A stretch of 64,000 nucleotides of DNA from Bog-756 sp963756515 (lineage in GTDB: Bacteria > Actinomycetota > Acidimicrobiia > Acidimicrobiales > RAAP-2). Below are positions 1 to 9,133 of this stretch, one piece after another. Positions within the stretch are counted from its first letter, which is position 1, and each line of letters opens with the position of its first letter. Below the pieces are notes generated by a model that worked only from the letters and a program-made list of their open reading frames with translations, made no database searches and was not told the origin of the DNA. Made by a program: the position numbers and the translations under genes. Where the stretch lies: assembly GCA_963756515.1 (NCBI GenBank), contig CAVWNV010000002.1, positions 248,001-312,000 on the forward strand. The letters are read 5' to 3'.

Positions 1-301
1 ACGCAACGGTCGCCGCATCGGAACGCTGTCAGAGGATCCATTCACGGGCGCGGACCAACATAGCGATGAGCAGCGACGATCTTGTGTCGGGTCGGGTCCG
101 GTCGGTCTCGGCCGCCGCCGGGCCGGCCGCCGCCGGGCCGGCCCGAAGCGGTGACATCCCCGGCGATCTGGCTCCGCTCCGACGGGGTGCGGAACGCCCA
201 CTAGTTGATCAATTTGCTCGGGTTTGCCAAGATTGGTCACTGACCCATGACGACCGGCGAGGGCGATCCACGCCCGGGGCCGGTACAAGGAGATGACCAC
301 C
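1..301. other. Upstream region of metY, no gene seen
   Basis: No convincing gene is seen here. A perfect 15-bp tandem duplication of a GCC-rich unit lies at 111-125 and 126-140. The less GC-rich stretch at about 203-240 (TTGATC at 205-210, AAGATT near 229-234) is a possible weak promoter for metY. I looked for a SAM riboswitch core, expected in front of methionine genes in some bacteria, and did not find one. Confidence 0.4.
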
Positions 302-1600
302 ATGTCCGACTGGGGATTCGAAACCCGTCAGATCCACTCGGGAGCCACGCCCGATCCGACCACGGGGGCCCGGGCCGTTCCCATCTACCAGACGACCAGC
401 TACACGTTCCGCGACACGGCGCATGCGGCTGCCCTGTTCGGGCTGGAGGAGCTCGGCAACATCTACACCCGGATCATGAACCCCACGCAGGCCGTGTTCG
501 AGGAGCGGGTGGCCGCACTCGAAGGGGGCGTGGCGGCCCTGGCGGTAGCCAGCGGGCAGGCTGCGGAGACCATCGCCCTCCTCAACCTGGCCGAAAACGG
601 CGGTCATGTGGTGTCCTCGGCGTCCCTCTACGGGGGCACGTACAACCTGTTGCACTACACCCTCCCGAAATTCGGCATCGAGGTGACCTTCGTCGACGAC
701 CCCGACGACCTCGACGCCTGGCGGGCCGCCGTCCGACCCAACACCAAGGCCTTCTACGCCGAGACCCTCGGCAATCCCAAGGGCGACGTGCTCGACTTCG
801 AGCATGTGTCGGCCATCGCCCACGAGCACCACATCCCCCTGGTGGTGGACAACACGCTGGCCACGCCGTACCTGTGCCAGCCCCTCCGCCACGGGGCCGA
901 CATCGTGGTCCATTCGGCCACGAAGTTCATCGGTGGCCACGGCACCTCGATCGGCGGAATCATCGTCGACGGCGGCGCTTTCGACTATGAGGGCAGTGGA
1001 CGGTTCCCCGGGTTCACCGAGCCGGACCCGAGCTACCACGGGCTGGTGTTCGGGCAGCTGCCCGAGCCGCTGTTCCCAGCCCGGTTCGTCCTCAAGGCGC
1101 GGCTGCAGTACCTGCGTGACACCGGCCCGGCCATCGCACCGCTCAACTCGTTCCTGTTCCTGCAGGGCCTCGAGACCCTCAGCCTCCGGATGGAGCGCCA
1201 CGTTCAGAACGCGGCCACGGTGGCCGGGTGGCTGGAGGCCCGGTCGGACGTACCGTGGGTCACCTACCCCGGACTGCCGTCGAGCCCGTGGCACGAGCGT
1301 CAGCAGCGCTATCTGCCCAACGGCGGCGGTGCCATCCTGGCCTTCGGCATCAGCGGAGGGGCCGAGGCCGGAACGAGCTTCATCGAAGGGTTGGAGCTCT
1401 TCAGCCACCTGGCCAACGTCGGTGACGTGCGCAGCCTGGCCATCCACCCGGCGTCGACCACCCACTCGCAGCTGACCGAGGCCGAGCAGGTCACGACCGG
1501 GGTTACCCCGGACCTGGTTCGGCTGTGCATCGGGCTGGAGTCGATCGAGGACATCATCGCCGACCTCGAGGCGGGGTTCCGCGCCATCAAAGGGGCGTGA
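302..1600 (+). CDS. metY: O-acetylhomoserine sulfhydrylase (homocysteine synthase)
   Basis: PLP-dependent Cys/Met metabolism enzyme that makes homocysteine from O-acetylhomoserine and sulfide in the cytoplasm. The protein has 432 residues, normal for MetY. The N-terminal region GFETRQIHSGATPDPTTGAR and the PLP-lysine motif SATKF (Lys about 208) are typical of the family, as is the conserved VVDN upstream of it. An ATG at 293 directly abuts the AAGGAG at 287-292, so the in-frame ATG at 302, nine bases further on, is the better start. The stop overlaps the GTG start of metX by four bases (GTGA), so the pair is translationally coupled and makes and then uses O-acetylhomoserine. The MetY versus MetZ/CGS assignment is supported by the length and by the MetX partner. 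Confidence 0.93.
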   Translation: MSDWGFETRQIHSGATPDPTTGARAVPIYQTTSYTFRDTAHAAALFGLEELGNIYTRIMNPTQAVFEERVAALEGGVAALAVASGQAAETIALLNLAENGGHVVSSASLYGGTYNLLHYTLPKFGIEVTFVDDPDDLDAWRAAVRPNTKAFYAETLGNPKGDVLDFEHVSAIAHEHHIPLVVDNTLATPYLCQPLRHGADIVVHSATKFIGGHGTSIGGIIVDGGAFDYEGSGRFPGFTEPDPSYHGLVFGQLPEPLFPARFVLKARLQYLRDTGPAIAPLNSFLFLQGLETLSLRMERHVQNAATVAGWLEARSDVPWVTYPGLPSSPWHERQQRYLPNGGGAILAFGISGGAEAGTSFIEGLELFSHLANVGDVRSLAIHPASTTHSQLTEAEQVTTGVTPDLVRLCIGLESIEDIIADLEAGFRAIKGA

Positions 1601-2725
1601 GCGGAGACCCAGGCAGAGGGCCGCGACCACCGGGCGAGGATCCGGGTGACCGGCCGTCGGTGACGCTCTTCGGGGACCGGTCGGGTCTCGAGCTCGACGC
1701 CGGGGGGTGGCTTCCGGCCGTCACGGTGTCGTTCGAGACGTGGGGCCGGCTCGATGCCGACCGGGGCAACGGGGTCCTGGTCCTGCACGCCATCACCGGA
1801 GACTCCCACGCTTCGGCCAACCCCGGTCAGGGGCAGCCGGGACGCCGGGTGGTGGGAGGGCATGATCGGACCCGGCGCGCCGATCGACACCGACCGGTAC
1901 TTCGTGGTGTGCCCGAACGTGCTCGGCGGATGCCGGGGGACCACCGGTCCGGCATCGCCGGGGCCCGACGGGACCCCCTATGGCTCGCGCTTCCCGCTGG
2001 TGACCATCCGTGACCAGGTGGAGGTGGAGGCGGCGCTGGCCGACCATCTGGGCATCGACCGGTGGGCCGGAGTGGTGGGGGGCTCGATGGGTGGCATGCG
2101 GGTACTCGAGTGGTGTGTGGGGCGTCCTGACCGGGTCGACCGGGCGGTCGTGCTGGCCGTCGGCGCCATGGCCACCGCGGCCCAGATCGCCCTGTGCTCG
2201 CTGCAGATCCGGGCCATCCGGTCAGACCCCGACTTCGCCGGAGGTGACTACTACGACACCGGTGCACGCCCGGATGCCGGCCTTTCGCTGGCCCGGGGGA
2301 TCGGTCAGTTCAGCTACCGCACCGATCTCGAATTCGAGAGTCGCTTCGGCCGGGGCGCCCAAGCGGAGGAGGACCCTTCCAAGGGAGGCCGATTCGCGGT
2401 CGAGTCGTACCTCGAGTACCACGGGGAGAAGTTGGCCCGGCGTTTCGATCCCAACTCGTACATCGTCCTGAGCGAGGCCATGAACCATCACGATGTGGGC
2501 CGGGACCGCAACGGGGTGGCCCGGGCCCTGGCCGGTGTCCAGGCCGAGGTGACCGTGGCCGGCATCGATTCCGACCGCCTCTATCCGCTCGGCCTCCAGT
2601 ACCAACTGGCCCGCCTGCTGCCCGGTGACCGGCCGGTCACGGTCATCGAGTCCGCCTCGGGCCACGACGGGTTCCTGCTGGAGTTGGAGCAGGTGGGCGC
2701 GGTGGTGGCGTCCGCCCTGGCCTGA
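1597..2725 (+). CDS. metX: Homoserine O-acetyltransferase, apparent +1 frameshift
   Basis: Alpha/beta-hydrolase-fold transferase that acetylates homoserine with acetyl-CoA, supplying the substrate of MetY. The GTG start at 1597 overlaps the metY stop. The first part (VTLFGDRSGLELDAGG, then VLVLHAITGDSHASANP) reads in frame 1. From about 1842 the conserved sequence continues in frame 2 (DAGWWEGMIGPG, then FVVCPNVLGGCRGTTGP, nucleophile elbow GGSMGG, C-terminal SGHDGFLLE). Removing one G from the GGG at 1839-1841 restores one open frame of about 375 codons, the usual MetX length. The catalytic Ser, Asp and His regions all survive, so the break is either a recent mutation or a base error in the assembly. 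Confidence 0.88.
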
Positions 2726-2928
2726 CGGTCCGCTCGGCCGCCTCGAAGCGATCCCGGCCCGGGCCGGCCCTGGTCCCGGGATCGGACCCCGTCTCCCGTG
2801 GTCCCGGCCGCCACTGCCGGTCGTCTCACGCGGCTCCAATCCGTCTCGTCCCTTCCGCCCGTCCCCTGCCTCGACACGTCACCCGACCCGTCCGCCCCCA
2901 CCCGTCGCCCCGACCGGTCACCAAGACG

Positions 2929-2973
2929 TAAGATATATAGTATTGTAATAATGTAATCAACCACATCAGGAGG
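2929..2973 (+). promoter_or_regulatory. AT-rich promoter island and strong RBS
   Basis: A sharply AT-rich stretch (about 2930-2960, with TATATAG and TAATAATG) stands out from the GC-rich surroundings. It is followed by AGGAGG at 2968-2973, four bases before a GTG. It probably carries the promoter of the 2978 gene; no exact -35/-10 pair can be fixed by eye. Confidence 0.45.
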
Positions 2974-2977
2974 CAGC

Positions 2978-3577
2978 GTGGGACGTGGAGCGAGCAGTGG
3001 ACGCAGCGGCGGGCACGGACGGGGCGGGCGTGGTCGCCCGGCCGGGGGAACGTTCGAGGACAAGCCGTCCGTCGAAGGTCTGAGGGGCTGGCTGGCCGGC
3101 CGTCTCCCCGACGGTTGGTTCGAGGACGTGCCCTCGGTCGTCGTCGACCGCGACGAGATACTGGTGGTGGGTCGGGTGGCACCGCCGGAGGTGCCCGACG
3201 ACGGCGACGAGGCGGATCGGTCAGCGGCGGAGCTGGGCCGCATCAGTCGCTTTCGGGAGGACACCCGGGACGAGCGGATGGCGGTGGCGCGCCAGGCCGA
3301 GCACCTGTTCGGTCGGAGCATCGCCTGGGGGGCGGAGGCCGGTTCGACCTCGGTGGTCTTCACCAATCTGGCGGTGCCGGTGATGACCCGACTGCGGCAG
3401 CCGGAACGGCTGGTACTCGACACCCTGGTCGACAGTGGCGTGGCCCGGAGCCGGGCCGATGCCTTGGCGTGGTGCGTGAAGCTCGTCGGTTCGAATGCCG
3501 ACGAGTGGTTGCGGGAACTGCGGGCCGCCATGGAGTCGGTGGAGACCGTCCGCCAGCAGGGCCCCACCGTGACATGA
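2978..3577 (+). CDS. Conserved-looking hypothetical protein
   Basis: A 199-residue protein of unknown function. It starts with a Gly/Arg-rich, probably disordered N-terminus (about residues 1-22). Two acidic/Pro segments follow, then a central part rich in charged residues (GRISRFREDTRDERMAVARQ). The C-terminal 60 residues begin LRQPERLVLDTLVDSGVARS and are predicted helical, resembling the spacing of ribbon-helix-helix or similar small DNA-binding proteins; this is inference only. There is no signal peptide or membrane segment. The GTG start is set by the AGGAGG at 2968-2973. It has its own AT-rich promoter and is followed 46 bases later by the exported propeller protein, with no clear functional link. 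Confidence 0.75.
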   Translation: MGRGASSGRSGGHGRGGRGRPAGGTFEDKPSVEGLRGWLAGRLPDGWFEDVPSVVVDRDEILVVGRVAPPEVPDDGDEADRSAAELGRISRFREDTRDERMAVARQAEHLFGRSIAWGAEAGSTSVVFTNLAVPVMTRLRQPERLVLDTLVDSGVARSRADALAWCVKLVGSNADEWLRELRAAMESVETVRQQGPTVT

Positions 3578-3623
3578 GAGCACACTCCGCAGCTGACTAG
3601 CGTGGCGGGGTGGACGACGACGC

Positions 3624-5249
3624 ATGAGGCTGGTGAGATCCGGCCCACGGCACCGTCGACGGCAGTGGATGTCGTTGGTGGCCCTGTGGGCGGTCTCGCT
3701 GCTCGGAGTGGTCGGTACCGGGGCACGTTCGTCCGCAGTGGAGACCACCACCGTGACCTCGGCGGCCACGCCCTCGTGGACCGTGTACCACCACGATGCC
3801 CAGGGGAGCGGGGTGGTCACCGGGGTGGCGTCGGTGGATACCGGGCGTCCGACCTGGACGTCGGCGGCCCTCGACGGATCTCTGTACGGGGAGCCGCTCG
3901 AGTACGGGGGACGCGTCTTCGTAGCCACCGAGAACGACACGGTCACCGCCCTCTCGGCGACCACCGGCGCCGTGGTTTGGTCGAAACATCTCGCGTCTCC
4001 CGTCCCAGCGTCTTCGCTGCCCTGCGGGGACATCGAGCCCACGGTGGGGATCACCGGGACGCCCGTCATCGACCCGGGGCGGAGCGAGATCTTCGTGGTG
4101 GCTGACGAGGAGACCGGCGGGCGGCCGGCGCACACACTGATCGGACTCAGCACCTCGACGGGTGCGACCGAGATGACCGACGACGTCGATCCGCCCGGAG
4201 CGGATACCGCCGCGCTCCTGCAGCGCACCGGACTGACACTGGACTCGGGCCGAGTGGTCTTCGGGTTCGGTGGCAACTACGGAGACTGCTCGAGTTATCG
4301 GGGCTGGGTGGTCGGGGTGCCCGAAGGAGGCGGAACACCACTCGACTTCGCCGTCGACAGCGGCACCGACGAGTCACAGGGCGCCGTCTGGATGGGGGGA
4401 GGTGCACCCGCGGTCGACGGGGCCGGAGACGTCTGGGTCGGCGTGGGCAACGGTTCGGTCACCACGAGCCGGCACGCGTACGACAACAGCGACTCGGTGC
4501 TCGACCTGTCACCGTCCCTCCAGCTGGAGCAGTACTTCGCTCCGTCGTCGTGGCCGTCGGACAACGCCCATGACCTCGATCTCTCGATGGAGCCGATCCT
4601 GTTGGCGGACGGTCGGGTGGTGATCGCCGGGAAGGCTCGGATCGCCTACCTCCTCGACGGCGCTCATCTCGGGGGCATCGGAGGGCAGGAGGCCTCGCTG
4701 CCCGCGGTGTGCTCCGACGACGTGGACGGAGGCAGCGCGACCGTGGGTACCACGGTCTTCCTCCCGTGCCTGAGCGGCATCGTGGCCCTCGACGTCGGGG
4801 CTTCGCCACCCGGTCTCAGGCTGGCGTGGAGTTCCGGCCGCGGTGGTGGTCCTCCGATCGTGGCGGCCGGTCTGGTCTGGACCATCGGTCAGGACGGTTC
4901 CCTGTACGGGCTCGATCCGGTCACGGGCTCCGTCCGGCAGCAGGCCGCCATCGGCGCGCCGGCCAACCACTTCCCCACACCGAGCGTCGGCGACGGCCTC
5001 CTGGTGGCCCCGTCGGCCGATCGGGTGGTGGCGTTCACGGCCGCGCCGACCGCGGTGCGGTCTCCGTCGGTCAGCACGACGACCACCGGGGTCACATCCC
5101 CCGTCGTCCCACCGAGCACCGGGACGGACGATGCCCTGCCACCGGCAGCGGTGGCGGCTGTCGTCGCCGGCGGGCTGGCCCTGGTGGCCGGTGCGGTGTG
5201 GCTCCGCCGGCTCCGCCGCCGCCGCCGCTCCGGAGCGGCGCGCCGGTGA
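3624..5249 (+). CDS. Exported, membrane-anchored PQQ-like beta-propeller protein
   Basis: A 541-residue extracytoplasmic protein. Residues about 1-38 form a long signal sequence (basic RHRRRQW followed by a hydrophobic core). The body consists of beta-propeller repeats of the PQQ-binding-like type, visible as repeated Trp/Gly-rich strands (GAVVWSKHL, WMGGGAPAVDGAGDVWVG, LYGLDPVTGSV). A Thr/Ser/Pro-rich linker (about 470-500) leads to a C-terminal membrane helix (AVAAVVAGGLALVAGAVWL) and an Arg-rich cytoplasmic end. No quinoprotein dehydrogenase catalytic motif is evident, so this is more likely a binding or scaffold propeller at the cell surface than an enzyme. Confidence 0.8.
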   Translation: MRLVRSGPRHRRRQWMSLVALWAVSLLGVVGTGARSSAVETTTVTSAATPSWTVYHHDAQGSGVVTGVASVDTGRPTWTSAALDGSLYGEPLEYGGRVFVATENDTVTALSATTGAVVWSKHLASPVPASSLPCGDIEPTVGITGTPVIDPGRSEIFVVADEETGGRPAHTLIGLSTSTGATEMTDDVDPPGADTAALLQRTGLTLDSGRVVFGFGGNYGDCSSYRGWVVGVPEGGGTPLDFAVDSGTDESQGAVWMGGGAPAVDGAGDVWVGVGNGSVTTSRHAYDNSDSVLDLSPSLQLEQYFAPSSWPSDNAHDLDLSMEPILLADGRVVIAGKARIAYLLDGAHLGGIGGQEASLPAVCSDDVDGGSATVGTTVFLPCLSGIVALDVGASPPGLRLAWSSGRGGGPPIVAAGLVWTIGQDGSLYGLDPVTGSVRQQAAIGAPANHFPTPSVGDGLLVAPSADRVVAFTAAPTAVRSPSVSTTTTGVTSPVVPPSTGTDDALPPAAVAAVVAGGLALVAGAVWLRRLRRRRRSGAARR

Positions 5250-5264
5250 CGGGTCGGGCCCGGT

Positions 5265-6131
5265 TCACGACCCCCGGAATGAGCTGGCGTCGAAGGCCAC
5301 CGTCGGGTCGTCGAGAGGGAGGACCATCCGCGGGTCCAGCCGCCGGTGCTCGTCGGCGACCAGTCGCACCACGGTGCCGTAGGCCGTGAATCCCACGGCG
5401 TGACGGGCGAAGTCCATCGGGCCCTCGGTGACCTTCACCTCCACGACGCCCTCACCCCGCATGGAAAGGGCCGACTGCTGCATGCGTTCCATGGCCGACT
5501 CGCGGGCCGCGTACATGGCTTCGGTGAAGTTCGTCAGCTCGACGTTCTGCGCCTTCTGCTTCATGGCCACACCCATCGTCCGTCGCGGTGCGTAGACGAA
5601 GCTGGAGCCCGCGGCCAGGCCCAGGGGAGCCCAGCCGGCCGCGTGGAGGAGGGTGAAGTCGCGACCGGACAGGTCGGACACGAAGACCGAATCGGCGGCG
5701 ATCTTCTTCGATTCCACCGGACGGATGGCCGTGCCGAGGAGGGTCACGTCGATGTGGTGACGGTGGACCGACCATTCGACGTGGACGCCGACCACACCGT
5801 GGCCGCCGGCCCGGGCACACTCCTTGTGCATGCGATCGGTGGCAGTGGCGAAGGACCGGTTGAACGCGGCCGACGCCGACGTGATCTCGCCCTGCCCCCA
5901 GTTCCAGACCCCCACCGGTACGGCGTGGAGGGAGACGCCGCAGACGAGCTCGAGGGGCTCCCATCCGATCGAGTGCAGGGTGAACTCCTCGTCGATGGAG
6001 AGATCCGAGGTGGTGGAGGCGACGGTGGAAAGGGCCGGCTTGGCCATCGCCTGCGCCGCCGCCAGCATGTCGGCTCTGATGTCGACGGCGCCCCCGGGGG
6101 TGTCCCCCAGCCCTGGTCCGGGATCGCTCAC
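5265..6131 (-). CDS. YbjQ-like tandem-module protein (third of three)
   Basis: Last gene of a four-gene operon. The 288-residue protein contains two modules of YbjQ (UPF0145) type. The second is the clearest: FVSDLSGRDFTLLHAAGWAP, then NFTEAMYAARESAMERMQQ, GEGVVEVKV and AYGTVVRL. The first (about 45-160) has the same order but is more diverged. YbjQ proteins are called putative heavy-metal-binding proteins; no activity is established. The GTG start at 6131 overlaps the upstream stop by four bases; an ATG at 6212 would lie well inside the upstream gene and is rejected. No signal peptide is present. Confidence 0.75.
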   Translation of the reverse strand: MSDPGPGLGDTPGGAVDIRADMLAAAQAMAKPALSTVASTTSDLSIDEEFTLHSIGWEPLELVCGVSLHAVPVGVWNWGQGEITSASAAFNRSFATATDRMHKECARAGGHGVVGVHVEWSVHRHHIDVTLLGTAIRPVESKKIAADSVFVSDLSGRDFTLLHAAGWAPLGLAAGSSFVYAPRRTMGVAMKQKAQNVELTNFTEAMYAARESAMERMQQSALSMRGEGVVEVKVTEGPMDFARHAVGFTAYGTVVRLVADEHRRLDPRMVLPLDDPTVAFDASSFRGS

Positions 6132-7033
6132 AGCAGCCTGACCGTCGGTCGGGGAGCCGGAATCGGGTCGAAGGACCGGAACCGCCGGACGCGGTTGCCG
6201 CGCAGGATGCACTGGAGATCGGCATCCCCCTGGCCCAGCTCGCGGCCGGTGGTGACCATGGATGCCCCGTGCAGCGAGTCACCGCCCAGTTGGGAGCGGA
6301 CGTGCTCGCGGGCCAGGCGGCGGACGGCCATGTGTGCCTTCGATGTCTGCTCGATCTCTATACCGGCGCCACCACCCTGGTAGCCCCAGGCACCTGTCGA
6401 CCCCTCGGTGAGGTACTCGGTGATGCAGTAGGCCCAGACCCGCACCGAGGCCGCGCCGGCGACGATGGAGACCGGCGCATAACCGGCCTCGACCAGTTTG
6501 GCCAGGCGCTGTCCGGCCAGGTAGGTGGTCCAGGGCCGGTCGCCGGCCGGAGCCGGGCCGCTCGTCACCCGCACCGCCGTGCCCAGCACTCTGAACTCGA
6601 GAACCCCCAGGTCGCCGAGCGGACCCGTGGTGTCGACCAACCCCACCACGCCGTGGGCACCGAGGGTTACGGCCTCCTCCACCAGGCGGTCGTAGGCCGA
6701 GGTGAAGCCCTGCATCCAGGCATCCTCGACCCAGGCCTGCTCGATGTTCTGGCCCCAGCCCCGGTGCTCGGCGGAGACGAAGCCGTGGGGGCACTGCCAA
6801 CTCTCCGAGTACCCCTGGGCACCACTCTGGTCGGGCCAACCGAAGCCCCCGTAGGGCGACATCGAGCCCCGCCACCCCCACTGCATGGCGCAGAATCCCT
6901 GCACGTACCCGACCGGCTCCAGACCCATCTGCATGCAGGCGGCGAAGTCGGGCACGCTGAGCCCGGAGGTGAATGCCCCGTCGGAGAAGCGTCGTCCGGC
7001 TGCTTCGGGTAGGTCGCCCGGGACCTCGACCAT
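6128..7033 (-). CDS. YbjQ-like tandem-module protein (second of three)
   Basis: The 301-residue middle member of the YbjQ-type trio. The first module begins FTSGLSVPDFAACMQMGLEP and continues with a Trp/Gly-rich insertion (about 50-95) not seen in the neighbours, then GAHGVVGLVDTTG and EFRVLGTAVRV. The second module (about 165-300) begins with TYLAGQRLAKLVEAGYAPVS and also has a Gly-rich insertion. ATG at 7033 overlaps the upstream stop by one base (TGATG), and the gene's own stop overlaps the next GTG, so the set is translationally coupled. Function unknown. Confidence 0.75.
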   Translation of the reverse strand: MVEVPGDLPEAAGRRFSDGAFTSGLSVPDFAACMQMGLEPVGYVQGFCAMQWGWRGSMSPYGGFGWPDQSGAQGYSESWQCPHGFVSAEHRGWGQNIEQAWVEDAWMQGFTSAYDRLVEEAVTLGAHGVVGLVDTTGPLGDLGVLEFRVLGTAVRVTSGPAPAGDRPWTTYLAGQRLAKLVEAGYAPVSIVAGAASVRVWAYCITEYLTEGSTGAWGYQGGGAGIEIEQTSKAHMAVRRLAREHVRSQLGGDSLHGASMVTTGRELGQGDADLQCILRGNRVRRFRSFDPIPAPRPTVRLL

Positions 7034-7830
7034 CAGTTGTCGAGCGAGATGATGGTGGTGGGTGTGGGCAGGCTCACCTTGTCCGACGTCTTGAGGACCG
7101 CCGTTCCCAGCGAGAGGAATTCGATCGTGTGGCTACCCCACTGGTGGGACTTCTCCTCGAGCCGGACGCCCACGATCCCCGACGCGCCCAGGCGGTTCGA
7201 CTCGTCCTGCATGCGGGTCATGGCCAGCTCCCGGGCCTCGTACAGAGCCTGCGTGAAGTTGGGAAGCTCCACGTTCTGGCCGGCGGAGCCCAGGGTCTGG
7301 CCCAGACCGCGATGGGCGATGTGGTACACACAGGTGCCCATGACCAGACCCTGGGGGATGTAGCCGGTCTGCATCAGTGTCCAGAAGTCCTGGCCGGAGA
7401 GGTCGGAGGTGAACGGCTTGCCCTGATTGTTCCGGTGGGAGACCCCGTTCTCGGCCTTGACCGCCGTGCCTACGGCGATGAACTCGGCCGCGTCCTTGCC
7501 CCACTCGTAGTAGTTGACATCGAGCCGCACGCCCACCACCCCGTCGGCGCCCAGCTCGTCGGCCTCCTCCTCCATGCGGGTCATGGCCAGTTCGCGGGCC
7601 TCGTACATGGCTCCGGTCAACTTGGTCAGCTCCTGGCTCTGGCCCCACTTTCGGGTCTGGATCCCGGTGTGGTAGATCGACGATCCCATCACGAACCCGA
7701 GCGGATGGAATCCCACCTCCTTGATCAGTAGGAACTCGTTGACGGATAGGTCCGACGTGAACAGTCCCTGCTCGAGCTCCTGGAGCCGGCGGCTGGCGCC
7801 CTCGGGCAGGTCCTGGGGTGGGTCACTCAT
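7033..7830 (-). CDS. YbjQ-like tandem-module protein (first of three)
   Basis: A 265-residue protein with two very clear and mutually similar YbjQ-type modules. Module 1 has FTSDLSVNEFLLIKEVGFHP, TGAMYEARELAMTRMEEE, GADGVVGVRL and FIAVGTAV. Module 2 has FTSDLSGQDFWTLMQTGYIP, TQALYEARELAMTRMQDE, GASGIVGVRL and FLSLGTAV. The internal duplication is obvious by eye. The ATG at 7830 forms an ATGA overlap with the upstream gene; the longer frame to 7926 would lie inside that gene. YbjQ forms homo-oligomers, so tandem modules may build a ring from fewer chains; that is inference. Confidence 0.82.
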   Translation of the reverse strand: MSDPPQDLPEGASRRLQELEQGLFTSDLSVNEFLLIKEVGFHPLGFVMGSSIYHTGIQTRKWGQSQELTKLTGAMYEARELAMTRMEEEADELGADGVVGVRLDVNYYEWGKDAAEFIAVGTAVKAENGVSHRNNQGKPFTSDLSGQDFWTLMQTGYIPQGLVMGTCVYHIAHRGLGQTLGSAGQNVELPNFTQALYEARELAMTRMQDESNRLGASGIVGVRLEEKSHQWGSHTIEFLSLGTAVLKTSDKVSLPTPTTIISLDN

Positions 7831-8225
7831 GGATTTCCTCCGATGACGATCGTCTCGAGCGCCAGACGGACGGCCTGGCTGTGGGCCGCCTCGACCTCGA
7901 GAGCGGCTAGCAGGCGGGCCAACCACCCATCGACGTCGACAGCCTCGCTGCGGATCCGGATGCCACCCGACGAGTGGCCGATGACGCAGGTCAAGCGATC
8001 CCCGTCCACGTCGGCGTCGAACTGGTCGTCGCCCATCGAGATCCGGATGGAGCGGATCTCCTCCGACCTCCGGAACCGCCCGGCCCGTGTGACCTGGAGA
8101 CGGGTACCCAGCGCATCGCTCAATTTGTCGACCAGGACCTTGACCAGCAGCCGGACATCCGAGCCGTCGGCCCGGAGCGATGCCGCCGCCAACTCGAGAT
8201 CCATCGAGTCGTCCATGCCGGTCAC
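7827..8225 (-). CDS. Hypothetical protein, first gene of the YbjQ-like operon
   Basis: A 132-residue cytoplasmic protein with no recognised family. It is rich in alternating charged and hydrophobic residues. The middle (RSIRISMGDDQFDADVDGD) looks beta-rich and the C-terminal part (WLARLLAALEVEAAHSQAVR) helical. The start may be GTG 8225 or ATG 8216. Its stop overlaps the start of the first YbjQ-like gene (ATGA), so it is co-translated with them and may act in the same process, possibly as a partner or regulator. Confidence 0.65.
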   Translation of the reverse strand: MTGMDDSMDLELAAASLRADGSDVRLLVKVLVDKLSDALGTRLQVTRAGRFRRSEEIRSIRISMGDDQFDADVDGDRLTCVIGHSSGGIRIRSEAVDVDGWLARLLAALEVEAAHSQAVRLALETIVIGGNP

Positions 8226-8325
8226 CTGTCGAACCTTACCGGCCCGGTCCGGCGTCGGCGCCGCGGCTCGGATCCGACGACCGTGACATGATCGACCGGT
8301 TGGAACCGACCCCGCCCCGGCTGCC

Positions 8326-9117
8326 GTGCCGATAACCCCATCCGACGGATCGGACCTCTTCTATCAGGTCACGGGGTCGGGCCCTCGACTCCTGTTCCTC
8401 AACGGCTCGGGTATGACTCTCGAGGATGCGGCCCTGCTCGTCGGGCTGTTCTCGTCCAGCTGTGAGGTCCTGTCCTTCGACTACCGGGGGCTGGGGCGGA
8501 GCGGCTCACTCACCGACGGTTATTCCATGGCCGACTGTGCCGCCGACGCCCGGCGGGTGCTCGCGGCGGCGGGCTGGAGCAGGGCGCCGGTGGTCGGTAT
8601 CAGTTTCGGGGGCATGGTCGCCCTCGAACTGGCGGTCTCAACTCCGGAGCACATCGAGCGGCTGGCGCTCCTGTGCACCTCGGCCGGCGGTGGCGGCGGC
8701 TCGTCCTACCCTCTCCACGAACTCGAGGCACTGGACGGAGCAGCGCGGAAGGCGGCACGCCGGCAGCTCATGGACACCCGTTTCGACGAGGACTGGCTGG
8801 CCTCTCATCCGGGCGACCGTCGCCTGGTGGAGATGATGGAGGCCCGGGAGCCGGGCCGGGGCCCGGGCTACTCCGAACAGTTGGAGGCCCGGAAGGGCCA
8901 CGACACGTGGAACCGGCTGGACGCCATCGACTGTCCCACCTTCATCGGGTGCGGTCGCTTCGACGGTATCGCGCCTCCGAGGAACAGCGAGGCCATGGCT
9001 TCGAGGATCCGGAGGGCCGAGCTTCACGTCTACCTGGGTGGCCACGCCTTCCTGGCTCAGGACCCGCAGAGCCTGCCCGACGTCCTCGCCTTCCTGCGGG
9101 ACGCTCCGGCGTACTGA
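8326..9117 (+). CDS. Alpha/beta hydrolase
   Basis: A 263-residue alpha/beta-hydrolase-fold enzyme. The nucleophile elbow GISFGG (Ser about 95), the acid region GRFDGIAP (about 215) and the catalytic His in GGHAFL (about 244) are all visible. The oxyanion region LFLNGSGMTLEDAAL and the DYRGLGRSG motif are also typical. The length and lack of a signal peptide suggest a small cytoplasmic esterase or hydrolase like those in aromatic or ester catabolism; the substrate cannot be told. The GTG start at 8326 gives the natural N-terminus PITPSDGSDLFYQV. The gene is divergent from the YbjQ operon. Confidence 0.85.
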   Translation: MPITPSDGSDLFYQVTGSGPRLLFLNGSGMTLEDAALLVGLFSSSCEVLSFDYRGLGRSGSLTDGYSMADCAADARRVLAAAGWSRAPVVGISFGGMVALELAVSTPEHIERLALLCTSAGGGGGSSYPLHELEALDGAARKAARRQLMDTRFDEDWLASHPGDRRLVEMMEAREPGRGPGYSEQLEARKGHDTWNRLDAIDCPTFIGCGRFDGIAPPRNSEAMASRIRRAELHVYLGGHAFLAQDPQSLPDVLAFLRDAPAY

Positions 9118-9133
9118 GTTCGGGAAGTCGCCG

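Noticed and set aside
1..301. Search for a SAM riboswitch before metY
   Set aside because: No recognisable core or terminator arrangement was seen.
209..1630. Long minus-strand open frame (473 codons) opposite metY
   Set aside because: It is the mirror of a well-supported metY gene; the protein has no family sequence. Long antisense frames are usual in GC-rich DNA.
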